Made by a program: the position numbers and the translations under genes. Source: Thiomicrorhabdus sp965602805 (GTDB lineage Bacteria; Pseudomonadota; Gammaproteobacteria; Thiomicrospirales; Thiomicrospiraceae). Taken from it: a DNA stretch of 64,000 nt. The notes beneath the pieces were generated by a model. The model worked only from the letters and a program-made list of their open reading frames with translations, did not search any database and was not told where the DNA came from. Positions within the stretch are counted from its first letter, which is position 1; each line of letters opens with the position of its first letter. Location: assembly GCA_965602805.1 (NCBI GenBank), contig CBFCZK010000003.1, positions 175,961 through 239,960 on the forward strand. The letters run 5' to 3'. This document shows, piece by piece, positions 1 to 8,700 of the stretch.

Positions 1-781
1 CCAACTCTTGGGCAGCTCCTTCTTTATAAGTAGGCTCAACATTTAAAATCTCAAATATCTGATTCATAGCTTCTTCATAACCATGCTCAGCTACATAACA
101 TACGGCCAAATCGAAACGAGCATCAAAATCAGCTGGTTGCAACTTAACTTGCTCCATTAAACTGACCAGGCCTGGTGTTTTTGCGGCTAACTGTTTAAAG
201 GTTATTTGCCCGATTAAAGCTTTACCCGTATCCGACTGCTTATCTTTATCTGGCAATCTATTAAACAATGCAGACGCTTGCTCCAAAACATTTATATCCA
301 ACATTATTTGAATCATATCCATGGCAATACGTGTATTGCTAGGATCCGCTTGAATGGCTCCCGTTAATAGTTCAATCGCAGCCGGTGTATCACCCGCTAT
401 ATGTTTTTGACGGGCTTGCTCACGCAATTCATCCGATGCACGATAAATACCCTGCGATTTAAACAAATCACTTAACTCATCCTCTTGCAGCATACCTATT
501 TCCTGGTGAACGACCTCACCGTCTTTAAATATTTTTAAAGTTGGAACATTTGTAATGTCGTAATCATCACGTAATTCTGGCGCCATATCAACATCAACCC
601 GCGCCAATATAAATTTGCCTGCAAACTCATCCGCCAAATTAGACAAACTGCGTTCTAGGTCAATACAAACGCCGACGCTCGGACTCATGAATAAAGTAAA
701 CACGGGTAATTTGTACGAATTCATTAATACGATAGAATTAAAATTACTCAACGAGACTTCAAAATTATAAGTAGTGTTCAT
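1..781 (-). CDS. cnoX: CnoX/YbbN-like thioredoxin-TPR protein (C-terminus outside window)
   Basis: This partial gene gives 260 residues from ATG at 781, preceded by AAGG seven bases upstream, and runs off the left edge. The N-terminal 110 residues form a thioredoxin fold: a beta strand ending in FMSPSVGVC, then FILARVDVD, then the cis-proline motif NVPTLKIF. A helical TPR-like region follows. E. coli CnoX (YbbN) is a chaperedoxin with the same arrangement that protects proteins from oxidative aggregation and hands them to DnaK and GroEL. A full CXXC is absent. A single Cys (about residue 36) remains, and the Ser of the E. coli SXXC motif is Val here, so dithiol reductase activity is unlikely. 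A copy of the ACCAGGCCTGGT palindrome lies inside the gene and encodes Pro-Gly-Leu-Val. The family call is fairly secure; its exact role is inferred. Confidence 0.8.
   Translation of the reverse strand, partial: MNTTYNFEVSLSNFNSIVLMNSYKLPVFTLFMSPSVGVCIDLERSLSNLADEFAGKFILARVDVDMAPELRDDYDITNVPTLKIFKDGEVVHQEIGMLQEDELSDLFKSQGIYRASDELREQARQKHIAGDTPAAIELLTGAIQADPSNTRIAMDMIQIMLDINVLEQASALFNRLPDKDKQSDTGKALIGQITFKQLAAKTPGLVSLMEQVKLQPADFDARFDLAVCYVAEHGYEEAMNQIFEILNVEPTYKEGAAQEL
165..176. repeat. ACCAGGCCTGGT palindrome, copy 1 (inside cnoX)
   Basis: Perfect 12-bp palindrome inside the cnoX-like coding region, read there as Pro-Gly-Leu-Val. One of eight perfect copies in the window. Confidence 0.85.
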
Positions 782-936
782 AATAACCTTTTAGATTTTT
801 TTCATATTGAAAACATTGTAACAGTCAGCTTACAAATCATACATGACAAGATGTTATGGCAACTATAAGCGTTATCCCTGCTAAGCTCACAGCAATCTCA
901 GCATAAGCCTTTTAGCTAAACCTTTTCTACAGACAC

Positions 937-968
937 AAAAAAGCCCGCATAAAGCGGGCTCCTTTTAG
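937..968 (-). terminator. Rho-independent terminator of the fba end of the cluster
   Basis: On the minus strand AGCCCGC, a 5-base loop and GCGGGCT form a 7-bp GC-rich stem followed by a run of T. It sits about 30 bases past the fba stop and separates the carbon-metabolism cluster from cnoX. Confidence 0.88.
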
Positions 969-987
969 TTCTGAATAAACAGTTCGA

Positions 988-2052
988 TTAACGAACAGTT
1001 TGATTCAATGAACCATTTGCATAACGAGCCTGCATCTCTTCAAGACCAACAGCCTTGATCTTAGAACCGTGACCAGCACAACCGAAAGCTTCAAAACGAG
1101 CTTTACAAATTTCCATCATCGCGTTTTCTGCAGCATTGTAGAATTTACGAGGATCGAAGTTAGAAGTGTTTTCAGTCAAGTGCTTACGAATTGCACCAGT
1201 AGACGCCATACGTAAATCCGTATCGATGTTTACTTTACGAACACCATACTTGATACCTTCAACGATTGCTTCAACAGGTACACCGTAAGTTTGACCCATA
1301 TCACCACCGTAGTTGTTGATAGTCTGTAACCACTCTTCTGGTACAGAAGAAGAACCGTGCATTACGATGTGAGTATCAGGAATACGCTCGTGGATTTTCT
1401 TGATCTGATCGATCTTAAGAACATCAGCACCAGGCTTAGAAGTGAACTTATAAGCACCGTGAGAAGTACCAACCGCTACTGCTAAACAATCAACATTAGT
1501 ATCTTTAACGAATTGAGCCGCTTCTTCAGGATCAGTCAATAGGCTATCCATATCCAACTTCTCGTCAGAACCGTGACCATCTTCTTCACCCATCATTCCT
1601 GTTTCTAGTGAACCTAGGCAACCTAACTCACCTTCAACAGAAACACCACCAGCGTGAGCAATCGCAACGACTTCAGCAGTGATACCAGCGTTGTACTCGT
1701 AAGACGCAGGAGTCTTCATGTCTGCTTCTAATGAACCATCCATCATTACAGATGTGAAACCAGACTGAATTGCACGTAAACATACGCCAACATCAGAACC
1801 GTGATCCTGATGCATTACTACTGGAACATTAGGGTACATTTCAACGGCAGCAGCAATCATGTGACGAAGCATTGGCTCACCAGCATATTTACGTGCACCA
1901 GCAGAACCCTGAAGGATTACTGGAGAATCTACAGCGTCAGCAGCGCGCATAATTGCACGTACTTGTTCCATGTTGTTTACGTTAAACGCTGGCATACCGA
2001 AGCTATGCTCTGCTGCGTAGTCCATTAATTCACGAAGTGTAATCATCGCCAT
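988..2052 (-). CDS. fba: Fructose-bisphosphate aldolase, class II
   Basis: A 354-residue class II (zinc) aldolase that interconverts fructose 1,6-bisphosphate with dihydroxyacetone phosphate and glyceraldehyde 3-phosphate. In autotrophs the family also acts on sedoheptulose 1,7-bisphosphate in the Calvin cycle. Visible signatures are the metal-binding segment VVMHQDHG near residue 80, the GELG motif near 140, the active-site glycine-rich HGSSSVP near 232 and NIDTDLR near 275. Length and motifs fit the long subtype found with cbb genes in proteobacteria. The ATG is preceded by GGAG at eight bases. It is the last gene of the tkt-gap-pgk-pyk-fba series and is followed by a clear terminator. Cytosolic. 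Confidence 0.95.
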   Translation of the reverse strand: MAMITLRELMDYAAEHSFGMPAFNVNNMEQVRAIMRAADAVDSPVILQGSAGARKYAGEPMLRHMIAAAVEMYPNVPVVMHQDHGSDVGVCLRAIQSGFTSVMMDGSLEADMKTPASYEYNAGITAEVVAIAHAGGVSVEGELGCLGSLETGMMGEEDGHGSDEKLDMDSLLTDPEEAAQFVKDTNVDCLAVAVGTSHGAYKFTSKPGADVLKIDQIKKIHERIPDTHIVMHGSSSVPEEWLQTINNYGGDMGQTYGVPVEAIVEGIKYGVRKVNIDTDLRMASTGAIRKHLTENTSNFDPRKFYNAAENAMMEICKARFEAFGCAGHGSKIKAVGLEEMQARYANGSLNQTVR

Positions 2053-2179
2053 TTGGGAGACTCCTTTATTTATTTCAAAAAATTTTAACTATTCTATCAA
2101 GCTTTTATAAGCTATCCAAATAATATTGGTTTGTCATAGCCACCAAGATGCCTATGACTAAATTTGGTTTAAAGTGAAC

Positions 2180-3622
2180 TTAAGAAACCTTAACAATTTC
2201 CATGCTGTTCGTACCGCCCATATTACCACGTAACTCGCCACGTGTAAGAATGACCAACTCACCCTCTTTAGCGATACCAAAAGACTTTATTCTTTCCATA
2301 ATAAGCGCTTTAACCTCTGCATCATTACAACCATCATAACTGACAGTAGAAGGATAAACACCACGATACATTGTTACCTTTCGACGTGTTTCAAGATGCG
2401 GAGTTAATGCGATAATCGGAATTCCAGAACTGATACGTGACATTAATAATGCTGTATTACCAGACTCTGTGAGGGCTGCGATACACTTAACATCAAAATG
2501 GTTAGCCGCATACATTGCAGACATCGCCACAGTTTCATCAACCGCCGTGAAAGACTCATCAATACGATGAGTAGATTCACGTGAACTACGTGACTTCTCA
2601 GCTTCATGACAGATACGACCCATTGTTTCAATAACCAAACTAGGTGATTTACCTGTTGCCGTTTCACCCGACAGCATCACTGCATCCGTACCATCCATTA
2701 CCGCATTGGCAACATCAAATACTTCTGCTCGCGTCGGAATTGCATTATCAATCATGGTCTCCATCATCTGCGTTGCAGTGATTGTCACACGGTTCAATTG
2801 ACGTGAACGTTTAATCATTTTCTTCTGTAAAGCAGGTAGTTGTGCGTCACCGACTTCAACACCTAAATCACCACGGGCAATCATAATGACATCAGAAGCC
2901 AAGATAATACCGTCTAAAGTTGCATCATCAGCAACCGCTTCAGCACGTTCAACTTTAGAAACGATGCTACAAACCAAGCCCGCTTTATGCGCTAGACTAC
3001 GGCAATATTCAACATCTTCTGCTGAACGAGGGAATGATAAGGCAAGGAAATCAGCCTTCATCTCAGCTGCAGTTAGAATGTCTTCTTTATCTTTATCTGT
3101 TAAAGCCGCTGCCGAAAGACCACCGCCTTGCAAGTTGATACCCTTATTATTAGAAAGCGTTCCACCGACAATAACAGTACAATTCACGCGCTCACCAACA
3201 ACATTGTCGACTTCAAATACTAAACGTCCATCATCTAGTAACAGACGGTCACCTGGCTTAACATCGTAAGGTAAACTTTTATAAGTCAAACCAACTTCGT
3301 GTTGATTACCTAGGTTTAGGTCAACGTTATTGTCCAGGGAGAACTTATCGCCATCTTCTAAAAATATTTTGTCATCAGCAAAACGTGCGATACGAATTTT
3401 AGGACCTTGTAAATCAACAAGAACACCTACTTCATGATCATATTTAGCCGCTAAAGCACGAACTGCATCAACACGCTCTTTATGCTCAGTAGGATTACCG
3501 TGTGACATATTGATACGCACGACATCTAGGCCGGCTTTAATCATTTTATCTAGTTCACCTGGACGATCTGTTGCTGGCCCTAAAGTTGCAACAATTTTTG
3601 TTCTTCTTAAGTTTGATGACAT
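2180..3622 (-). CDS. pyk: Pyruvate kinase
   Basis: A 480-residue pyruvate kinase, which makes pyruvate and ATP from phosphoenolpyruvate and ADP at the end of glycolysis. The N-terminus RRTKIVATLGPATDRP is the family start. VDLQGPKIR (about residue 68) and the signature IMIARGDLGVEVG (about 247) with the metal and phosphate residues are intact, as is the C-terminal region around MLSGETATGKSP. Length is typical of the bacterial type II enzyme. It lies between pgk (241 bases upstream) and fba (127 bases downstream), all on the minus strand. The upstream gap carries a small hairpin (CAGCCA/TGGCTG at 3704-3720), so a separate promoter or processing site is possible but not demonstrated. Confidence 0.95.
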   Translation of the reverse strand: MSSNLRRTKIVATLGPATDRPGELDKMIKAGLDVVRINMSHGNPTEHKERVDAVRALAAKYDHEVGVLVDLQGPKIRIARFADDKIFLEDGDKFSLDNNVDLNLGNQHEVGLTYKSLPYDVKPGDRLLLDDGRLVFEVDNVVGERVNCTVIVGGTLSNNKGINLQGGGLSAAALTDKDKEDILTAAEMKADFLALSFPRSAEDVEYCRSLAHKAGLVCSIVSKVERAEAVADDATLDGIILASDVIMIARGDLGVEVGDAQLPALQKKMIKRSRQLNRVTITATQMMETMIDNAIPTRAEVFDVANAVMDGTDAVMLSGETATGKSPSLVIETMGRICHEAEKSRSSRESTHRIDESFTAVDETVAMSAMYAANHFDVKCIAALTESGNTALLMSRISSGIPIIALTPHLETRRKVTMYRGVYPSTVSYDGCNDAEVKALIMERIKSFGIAKEGELVILTRGELRGNMGGTNSMEIVKVS

Positions 3623-3814
3623 TTATATTTATACCTTTAAAAAATTTGAGTGTTTTACCAATTCAAAAAAGATGTCTCGCAAAATAAACGCCTTCCACAA
3701 GGACAGCCAATCGGTGGCTGCTATGTCTGTTATGTTTACTTACCGAGTCACCCTCAAACGGAAAACTCATATTATTATATTTACTCTATTCGCATTATGA
3801 CAAATAGATGAAAA

Positions 3815-3841
3815 CCAGGCCTGACAACCACCAGGCCTGGT
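3815..3841 (-). terminator. Hairpin built from two copies of the AGGCCT palindrome, downstream of pgk
   Basis: Two palindrome copies, CCAGGCCTGA at 3815-3824 and the perfect ACCAGGCCTGGT at 3830-3841, lie side by side. On the minus strand, in the direction of pgk transcription, they pair as CCAGGCCTG, an 8-base loop and CAGGCCTGG, followed by TTTTC. This is a plausible intrinsic terminator or attenuator between pgk and pyk. The structure is visible; its activity is inferred. Confidence 0.55.
3830..3841. repeat. ACCAGGCCTGGT palindrome, copy 2 (after pgk)
   Basis: Perfect intergenic copy 22 bases beyond the pgk stop, forming one arm of the hairpin described above. Confidence 0.88.
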
Positions 3842-3863
3842 CAGTTAGTCAATAAAGACTAAA

Positions 3864-5045
3864 TTACTTTGCTGCTGCTCTTTCAAGCATCGTTACTGCT
3901 GGTAACTCTTTACCTTCTAAGAACTCAAGAAAAGCACCACCACCTGTAGAGATGTAAGAAACCTTATCAGCAATATCGTACTTATCGATTGCTGCTAAAG
4001 TATCACCACCACCGGCGATAGAGAATGCTGAAGAGTCAGCGATCGCCATAGCGATTGCTTTAGTGCCTTGACCAAACTGGTCAAACTCGAAAACACCTAC
4101 TGGACCGTTCCAAACAACTGTTCCAGCGTTTTTGATGATTTCAGCTAATTCAGCTGCTGAGTCAGGACCGATATCAAAAATCATATCGTCGTCTTGAGTT
4201 TCAGAAACATTCATAGTCGTTGCTACCGCAGTTTCAGAGAATTCCTTACCACAGACAACATCACTCGCCAAAGGAATCGCCGCACCACGTGCTTCCATAA
4301 TACCGTTTAGCTTCTTACAAGTATCAAGCAAATCTGATTCAGATAGAGACTTACCAACGTTATAACCCGCTGCTTCGATGAATGTATTGGCAATACCACC
4401 ACCAACAACCAACTGATCCACTTTCTCAGAAAGAGACTCAAGTACCGTTAACTTAGTAGAAACCTTAGAACCACCAACGATTGCAACCATTGGGCGTGCT
4501 GGGTTGTTTAAAGCCTTACCTAAAGCATCTAACTCTGCCGCTAGTAAAGGACCAGCGCATGCCGTAGGAGCAAATGCACCTGCACCGTGTGTAGAAGCTT
4601 GTGCACGGTGAGCTGTACCGAAAGCATCCATTACATATACGTCACATAATGCCGCGTACTGCTTAGAAAGTGCTTCAGCATCTTTCTTCTCACCGACGTT
4701 AAAACGTACATTTTCTAAAAGAACAACTTCACCGTTAGCGACTTCAAAACCACCACTTAAGTAATCTTTAATCAAACGAACTTCTTTACCTAATTTTTCT
4801 GTAAGGTTTGCAGCAACCGGTGCTAGAGAGAATTCTTCAGCATATTCACCTTCAGTCGGACGACCAAGGTGAGACATTAGCATAACCTTAGCGCCTGCGT
4901 CTGCAGCCATCTTAATGGTTGCTAATGATGCACGGATACGTGCATCAGAAGTTACCTTACCGTCTTTTACTGGTACGTTTAAATCTTGACGAATTAATAC
5001 GCGCTTTCCAGCTAAATCTAAATCAGACATCTTAATTACAGACAT
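3864..5045 (-). CDS. pgk: Phosphoglycerate kinase
   Basis: A 393-residue phosphoglycerate kinase. It transfers phosphate between 1,3-bisphosphoglycerate/ADP and 3-phosphoglycerate/ATP, and in a CO2 fixer it runs mainly towards bisphosphoglycerate. The N-terminal KRVLIRQDLNVP segment (substrate binding), MLMSHLGRP, the lysine-rich VGGSKVSTK (about 195) and the C-terminal nucleotide site GGGDTLAAI and STGGGAFLE are intact. The start ATG at 5045 has GAGGAAA upstream. gap lies upstream and pyk downstream. A long structured repeat sits in the gap to gap. Confidence 0.96.
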   Translation of the reverse strand: MSVIKMSDLDLAGKRVLIRQDLNVPVKDGKVTSDARIRASLATIKMAADAGAKVMLMSHLGRPTEGEYAEEFSLAPVAANLTEKLGKEVRLIKDYLSGGFEVANGEVVLLENVRFNVGEKKDAEALSKQYAALCDVYVMDAFGTAHRAQASTHGAGAFAPTACAGPLLAAELDALGKALNNPARPMVAIVGGSKVSTKLTVLESLSEKVDQLVVGGGIANTFIEAAGYNVGKSLSESDLLDTCKKLNGIMEARGAAIPLASDVVCGKEFSETAVATTMNVSETQDDDMIFDIGPDSAAELAEIIKNAGTVVWNGPVGVFEFDQFGQGTKAIAMAIADSSAFSIAGGGDTLAAIDKYDIADKVSYISTGGGAFLEFLEGKELPAVTMLERAAAK

Positions 5046-5173
5046 TCGGTATTTCCTCTAGTTACATGCCGTATCACGACATGTTATTGATATAAAAATT
5101 AATTTTTCAATTCCATTTTCAATCACTCAAAAATGGAACAGAAAATATAATCAGAGATTACATATTCAAGAAT

Positions 5174-5285
5174 GGATTTTGTGCGTTCAGTATTGCTGGC
5201 AATTCAAGGCGGGCAGAGGGAATGTGTAAGTGCACATGACCGATAACCAACGAAGAAGTGTCCGCGCTAATGAGCGCACAAAACC
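5174..5285. repeat. Structured palindromic intergenic element after gap
   Basis: Outer arms GGATTTTGTGCG (5174-5185) and CGCACAAAACC (5275-5285) are near-perfect inverted repeats ending one base before the gap stop codon. A central ATGTG/CACAT hairpin lies at 5222-5237. The layout resembles dispersed structured repeats found between genes in gammaproteobacteria, but I cannot name a family. Only one copy was seen here. Confidence 0.5.
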
Positions 5286-5286
5286 A

Positions 5287-6285
5287 TTACTTACCTACGT
5301 GCTCGATAACTCTCATCATATTGCATGTGTAACCGTACTCGTTATCGTACCAAGCTACAACTTTAACGAAAGTAGTATCTAGAGCGATACCCGCTTTTGC
5401 GTCAAAGATAGATGGGTGAGAATCACCACGGAAATCAGTAGAAACGTTAGCTTCTTCAGTGTAACCAAGAACACCTGCCATTTCACCTTCAGAAGCAACC
5501 TTCATTGCCGCACAGATATCGTCATAAGAAGCTTCTTTTTCAAGCTCAACAACTAAATCTACAACAGAAACATCAGAAGTAGGTACACGGAAAGCCATAC
5601 CTGTTAACTTACCGTTAAGCTCAGGAAGTACTTTACCTACCGCTTTAGCAGCACCAGTTGATGATGGGATGATATTCTCAAGAATACCACGACCACCACG
5701 CCAATCTTTCATAGATGGACCATCAACTGTTTTTTGAGTTGCTGTAGCAGCATGAACAGTCGTCATAAGACCACGTTTGATACCGAAGCTGTCGTTAAGT
5801 ACTTTAGCAACTGGTGCAAGACCGTTAGTAGTACAAGACGCTGCAGAAACAATTGCTTCACCTTTATATTCGTTATGGTTAACACCGTATACGAACATTG
5901 GAGTGTGATCCTTAGAAGGCGCAGACTGAACGACTTTCTTAGCACCGGCATCGATGTGTGCCTGACATGACTCTTCAGTTAGGAAGAAACCAGTACATTC
6001 GATAACAAGATCAGCACCAACATCAGACCATGCTAGGTCAGCAGGGTTACGCTCTGCAGTAATACGGATAGTCTTACCGTTAACCACTAAGTTACCGTCA
6101 ACAACATCAACTGTTCCGTCAAAACGACCGTGTACAGAATCGAACTTAAGCATGTACGCTAGGTATTCAGGATCAAGTAGATCATTGATCGCAACTACTT
6201 CGATGTTTTTGAAATCTTTAGCCGCTGCGCGGAAAGCCATACGTCCGATACGACCGAAACCGTTAATACCAACTTTAATTGTCAT
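5287..6285 (-). CDS. gap: Glyceraldehyde-3-phosphate dehydrogenase, type I
   Basis: A 332-residue NAD(P)-dependent GAPDH linking glyceraldehyde 3-phosphate and 1,3-bisphosphoglycerate. It starts MTIKVGINGFGRIGR with the Rossmann dinucleotide motif, has the catalytic Cys in SAASCTTN (about residue 150) and the HAATATQ segment with the catalytic His (about 177), and ends WYDNEYGYTCNM. I place the start at ATG 6285 because GGAG lies nine bases upstream. An in-frame TTG further upstream would put the ribosome binding site inside the protein. It sits between tkt and pgk. The leader contains an AACCAGGCC/GGCCTGGT hairpin. Confidence 0.96.
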   Translation of the reverse strand: MTIKVGINGFGRIGRMAFRAAAKDFKNIEVVAINDLLDPEYLAYMLKFDSVHGRFDGTVDVVDGNLVVNGKTIRITAERNPADLAWSDVGADLVIECTGFFLTEESCQAHIDAGAKKVVQSAPSKDHTPMFVYGVNHNEYKGEAIVSAASCTTNGLAPVAKVLNDSFGIKRGLMTTVHAATATQKTVDGPSMKDWRGGRGILENIIPSSTGAAKAVGKVLPELNGKLTGMAFRVPTSDVSVVDLVVELEKEASYDDICAAMKVASEGEMAGVLGYTEEANVSTDFRGDSHPSIFDAKAGIALDTTFVKVVAWYDNEYGYTCNMMRVIEHVGK

Positions 6286-6306
6286 TGAGTTTTTCTCCAA
6301 ATAATG

Positions 6307-6333
6307 ACCAGGCCAGGTTAATTTAGGCCTGGT
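6307..6333. repeat. Degenerate AGGCCT palindrome pair before gap
   Basis: GACCAGGCCAGGT and AGGCCTGGT, near copies of the dispersed palindrome, form an imperfect hairpin of about 8 bp in the tkt-gap intergenic region, just upstream of the gap ribosome binding site. Confidence 0.5.
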
Positions 6334-6372
6334 TAAATAAAAATTTTGTGTAGGTTTGTTGTAAACAATTAA

Positions 6373-6389
6373 GCCGTCTTTAAGACGGC
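6373..6389 (-). terminator. Hairpin after tkt
   Basis: GCCGTCTT, one unpaired base, AAGACGGC. It lies nine bases past the tkt stop. The tract after it on the minus strand is only moderately T-rich, so it may attenuate transcription or protect the 3' end rather than fully terminate. Confidence 0.5.
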
Positions 6390-6397
6390 CTAGTTAA

Positions 6398-8386
6398 TTA
6401 CTTACCAAGTACTTTGTTTGCTGTTGCAACAACGTTCTCAACAGTGAAACCGAATTCTTTAAATAATTCGCCAGCTGGAGCTGATTCACCGAAAGTAGAC
6501 ATACAAACTGTTCCACCTTCAAGGCCAACATACTTATACCAACCGTCAGCAACACCTGCTTCGATCGCAACACGCTTAACACCAGGAATCAATACAGAAT
6601 CCTTATAAGCTTGGTCTTGAGAATCATAAGCGTTTGTACAAGGCATAGAAACAACACGTACGTTTGCATCCATTGCGTCAGCAGCTTCAACAGCCAATCC
6701 AACTTCAGAACCGGTAGAGATAAAGATAATGTCTGGCGTACCAGCGCAATCTTTAAGAATGTATCCACCTTTCTCAATGTTCGCTACCTGCTCTGCAGTA
6801 CGAGGCTGAGGCGTTAGGTTTTGACGAGAGAAGACTAATGCAGTCGGAGCATCGCCACGCATCATCGCAACTTTCCAAGAAACTGCAGACTCGATTGCAT
6901 CACAACCACGCCAAGTTTGGAAGTTAGGGATTACACGCATAGTCGCCATTTGCTCAACAGGCTGATGCGTAGGACCATCTTCACCTAGACCGATAGAGTC
7001 ATGAGTGTAAACATAGATCGTACCGATTTTCATCAATGCAGACATACGTAACGCGTTACGCATGAATTCCATAAACATAAAGAAGGTTGCACCGTAAACC
7101 TTGAAGCCACCGTGAAGAACCATACCGTTCATCATGTGCGCCATACCAAACTCACGAACACCCCAAGAAAGGTAGTTACCGTCCGCATTGTCAGCATTGA
7201 CTTTAACGGTACCAGACCAGTTAGTTAGGTTAGAACCGGTTAAATCAGCAGAACCACCGAACATTTCAGGCAGTAATGGACCCATTGCTTCGATTGCGTT
7301 TTGAGACGCCTTACGTGAAGCGATATTAGGCATTTCATCTTGAGTATGAGAGATGAACTTATCCATTTCAACTTCAAAGTTAGCCGGTAAATCACCTGAC
7401 ATACGACGTTTAAACTCAGAAGCCAACTCAGGATGCTCTGCTGTATAAGCGTCAAAACGAGCATTCCACTCAGCTTCGTCCGTTGCACCTTTCGCTTTAT
7501 GATCCCAACCAGCATAGATATCTTCTGGAATTTCAAATGGCGCATAAGGCCACTTTAGGAATTCACGTGCAGCAGCAATCTCATCATGACCTAAAGCAGC
7601 ACCGTGACATTCGTGCGAACCACACATATTAGGCGAACCAAAACCGATAATTGTACGAGTACAAATCAATGTCGGCTTATCTGTAACAGACTTAGCTTCT
7701 TCGATTGCCGCATTAACTGCGTCTGCATCGTGACCATCAACATTCGGAATAACGTGCCAATCATAAGATTTAAAACGAGCTGGAACGCCTCTTTCCATCC
7801 AATCACCGATGTGACCATCGATAGAGATATCATTGTCATCCCAAAATGCGATTAACTTACCAAGACCTAAAGTCCCAGCCATTGCACCCGCTTCGTGAGA
7901 AAGACCTTCCATCAAACAACCATCCCCCATGAAGACATAAGTGTTGTGATCAACAACATTGTGACCTGGACGGTTGAAATGCGCGCCTAAAGTACGTTCT
8001 GCAATCGCCATACCTACTGCGTTAGTCAGACCTTGACCTAGAGGACCTGTAGTCGTCTCAATACCTTCAGCATAACCATACTCAGGGTGACCCGCTGTCT
8101 TAGCGTGAAGCTGACGGAACTGCTTGATATCTTCCATACCTAGATCAAAACCGGTAAGGTGCAACAAAGAATACATCAACATTGATCCGTGCCCGTTAGA
8201 CAATACGAAACGATCGCGATCAGCCCATTTTGAATTCGTTGGGTTGTACTTCATGTGGCTGTTCCACAATACTTCAGCGATATCCGCCATACCCATCGGT
8301 GCACCTGGGTGACCCGAATTTGCTTTCTGAACTGCATCCATACTTAAAGCACGGATTGCGTTTGCTAATTCTCTACGAGTTGCCAT
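6398..8386 (-). CDS. tkt: Transketolase
   Basis: A 662-residue thiamine-diphosphate transketolase, moving two-carbon units between sugar phosphates in the pentose phosphate pathway and the Calvin cycle. Visible are the N-terminal ANAIRALSMDAV and SGHPGAPMG, the thiamine-binding GDGCLMEGLSHEA (about 150), the middle-domain HDSIGLGEDGPTHQP (about 465) and the C-terminal domain from about 540. Length is normal. The ATG has GAGGAAG six bases upstream. It is the first gene of the minus-strand carbon cluster, with a recognisable promoter at 8455-8483. Adjacent gap, pgk and fba suggest joint use in CO2 assimilation, although no rubisco gene lies in this window. Confidence 0.96.
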   Translation of the reverse strand: MATRRELANAIRALSMDAVQKANSGHPGAPMGMADIAEVLWNSHMKYNPTNSKWADRDRFVLSNGHGSMLMYSLLHLTGFDLGMEDIKQFRQLHAKTAGHPEYGYAEGIETTTGPLGQGLTNAVGMAIAERTLGAHFNRPGHNVVDHNTYVFMGDGCLMEGLSHEAGAMAGTLGLGKLIAFWDDNDISIDGHIGDWMERGVPARFKSYDWHVIPNVDGHDADAVNAAIEEAKSVTDKPTLICTRTIIGFGSPNMCGSHECHGAALGHDEIAAAREFLKWPYAPFEIPEDIYAGWDHKAKGATDEAEWNARFDAYTAEHPELASEFKRRMSGDLPANFEVEMDKFISHTQDEMPNIASRKASQNAIEAMGPLLPEMFGGSADLTGSNLTNWSGTVKVNADNADGNYLSWGVREFGMAHMMNGMVLHGGFKVYGATFFMFMEFMRNALRMSALMKIGTIYVYTHDSIGLGEDGPTHQPVEQMATMRVIPNFQTWRGCDAIESAVSWKVAMMRGDAPTALVFSRQNLTPQPRTAEQVANIEKGGYILKDCAGTPDIIFISTGSEVGLAVEAADAMDANVRVVSMPCTNAYDSQDQAYKDSVLIPGVKRVAIEAGVADGWYKYVGLEGGTVCMSTFGESAPAGELFKEFGFTVENVVATANKVLGK

Positions 8387-8700
8387 ACAACTTCCTCAAT
8401 TTTTAAAAAAATTCGGTGCTTGCACACCCCTCTACTAACGTTGAACTCTACATATTTATAAGAGCTTAACGGAGGAATGACAAGATAATTTGGGGGAATA
8501 TTCTCTCTTAAAATGACTAAATCATCAAGTTTTCTTATTGTTTTCTTGGGTTTATTTACTCAGTATCACGACAGCCAACGACTTATCGAAGCTCGATATT
8601 TGAGGCAAAAGCCCCCTAAACACGGCTTTAAAACCTGTTTAGAAAGCGATTAACCATCAAAATAATTAATTACAGCATAGAGTTGATTAAAAGCCCGTTT
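8387..8700. other. 314-base intergenic region between RND operon end and tkt
   Basis: Contains the tkt promoter (8455-8483) and a leader of about 65 bases before tkt. The RND-operon side has no clear terminator, so read-through into tkt is possible. No ORF or RNA gene seen. Confidence 0.6.
8455..8483 (-). promoter_or_regulatory. Sigma70-type promoter of the tkt cluster
   Basis: On the minus strand TTGTCA (-35) and TATAAA (-10) are separated by exactly 17 bases, with the -10 about 70 bases before the tkt start. The boxes are each one mismatch from consensus. Confidence 0.65.

Noticed and set aside
2886..3269. 127-codon plus-strand frame
   Set aside because: Antisense shadow of pyruvate kinase, low-complexity Ser/Thr composition, no motif.
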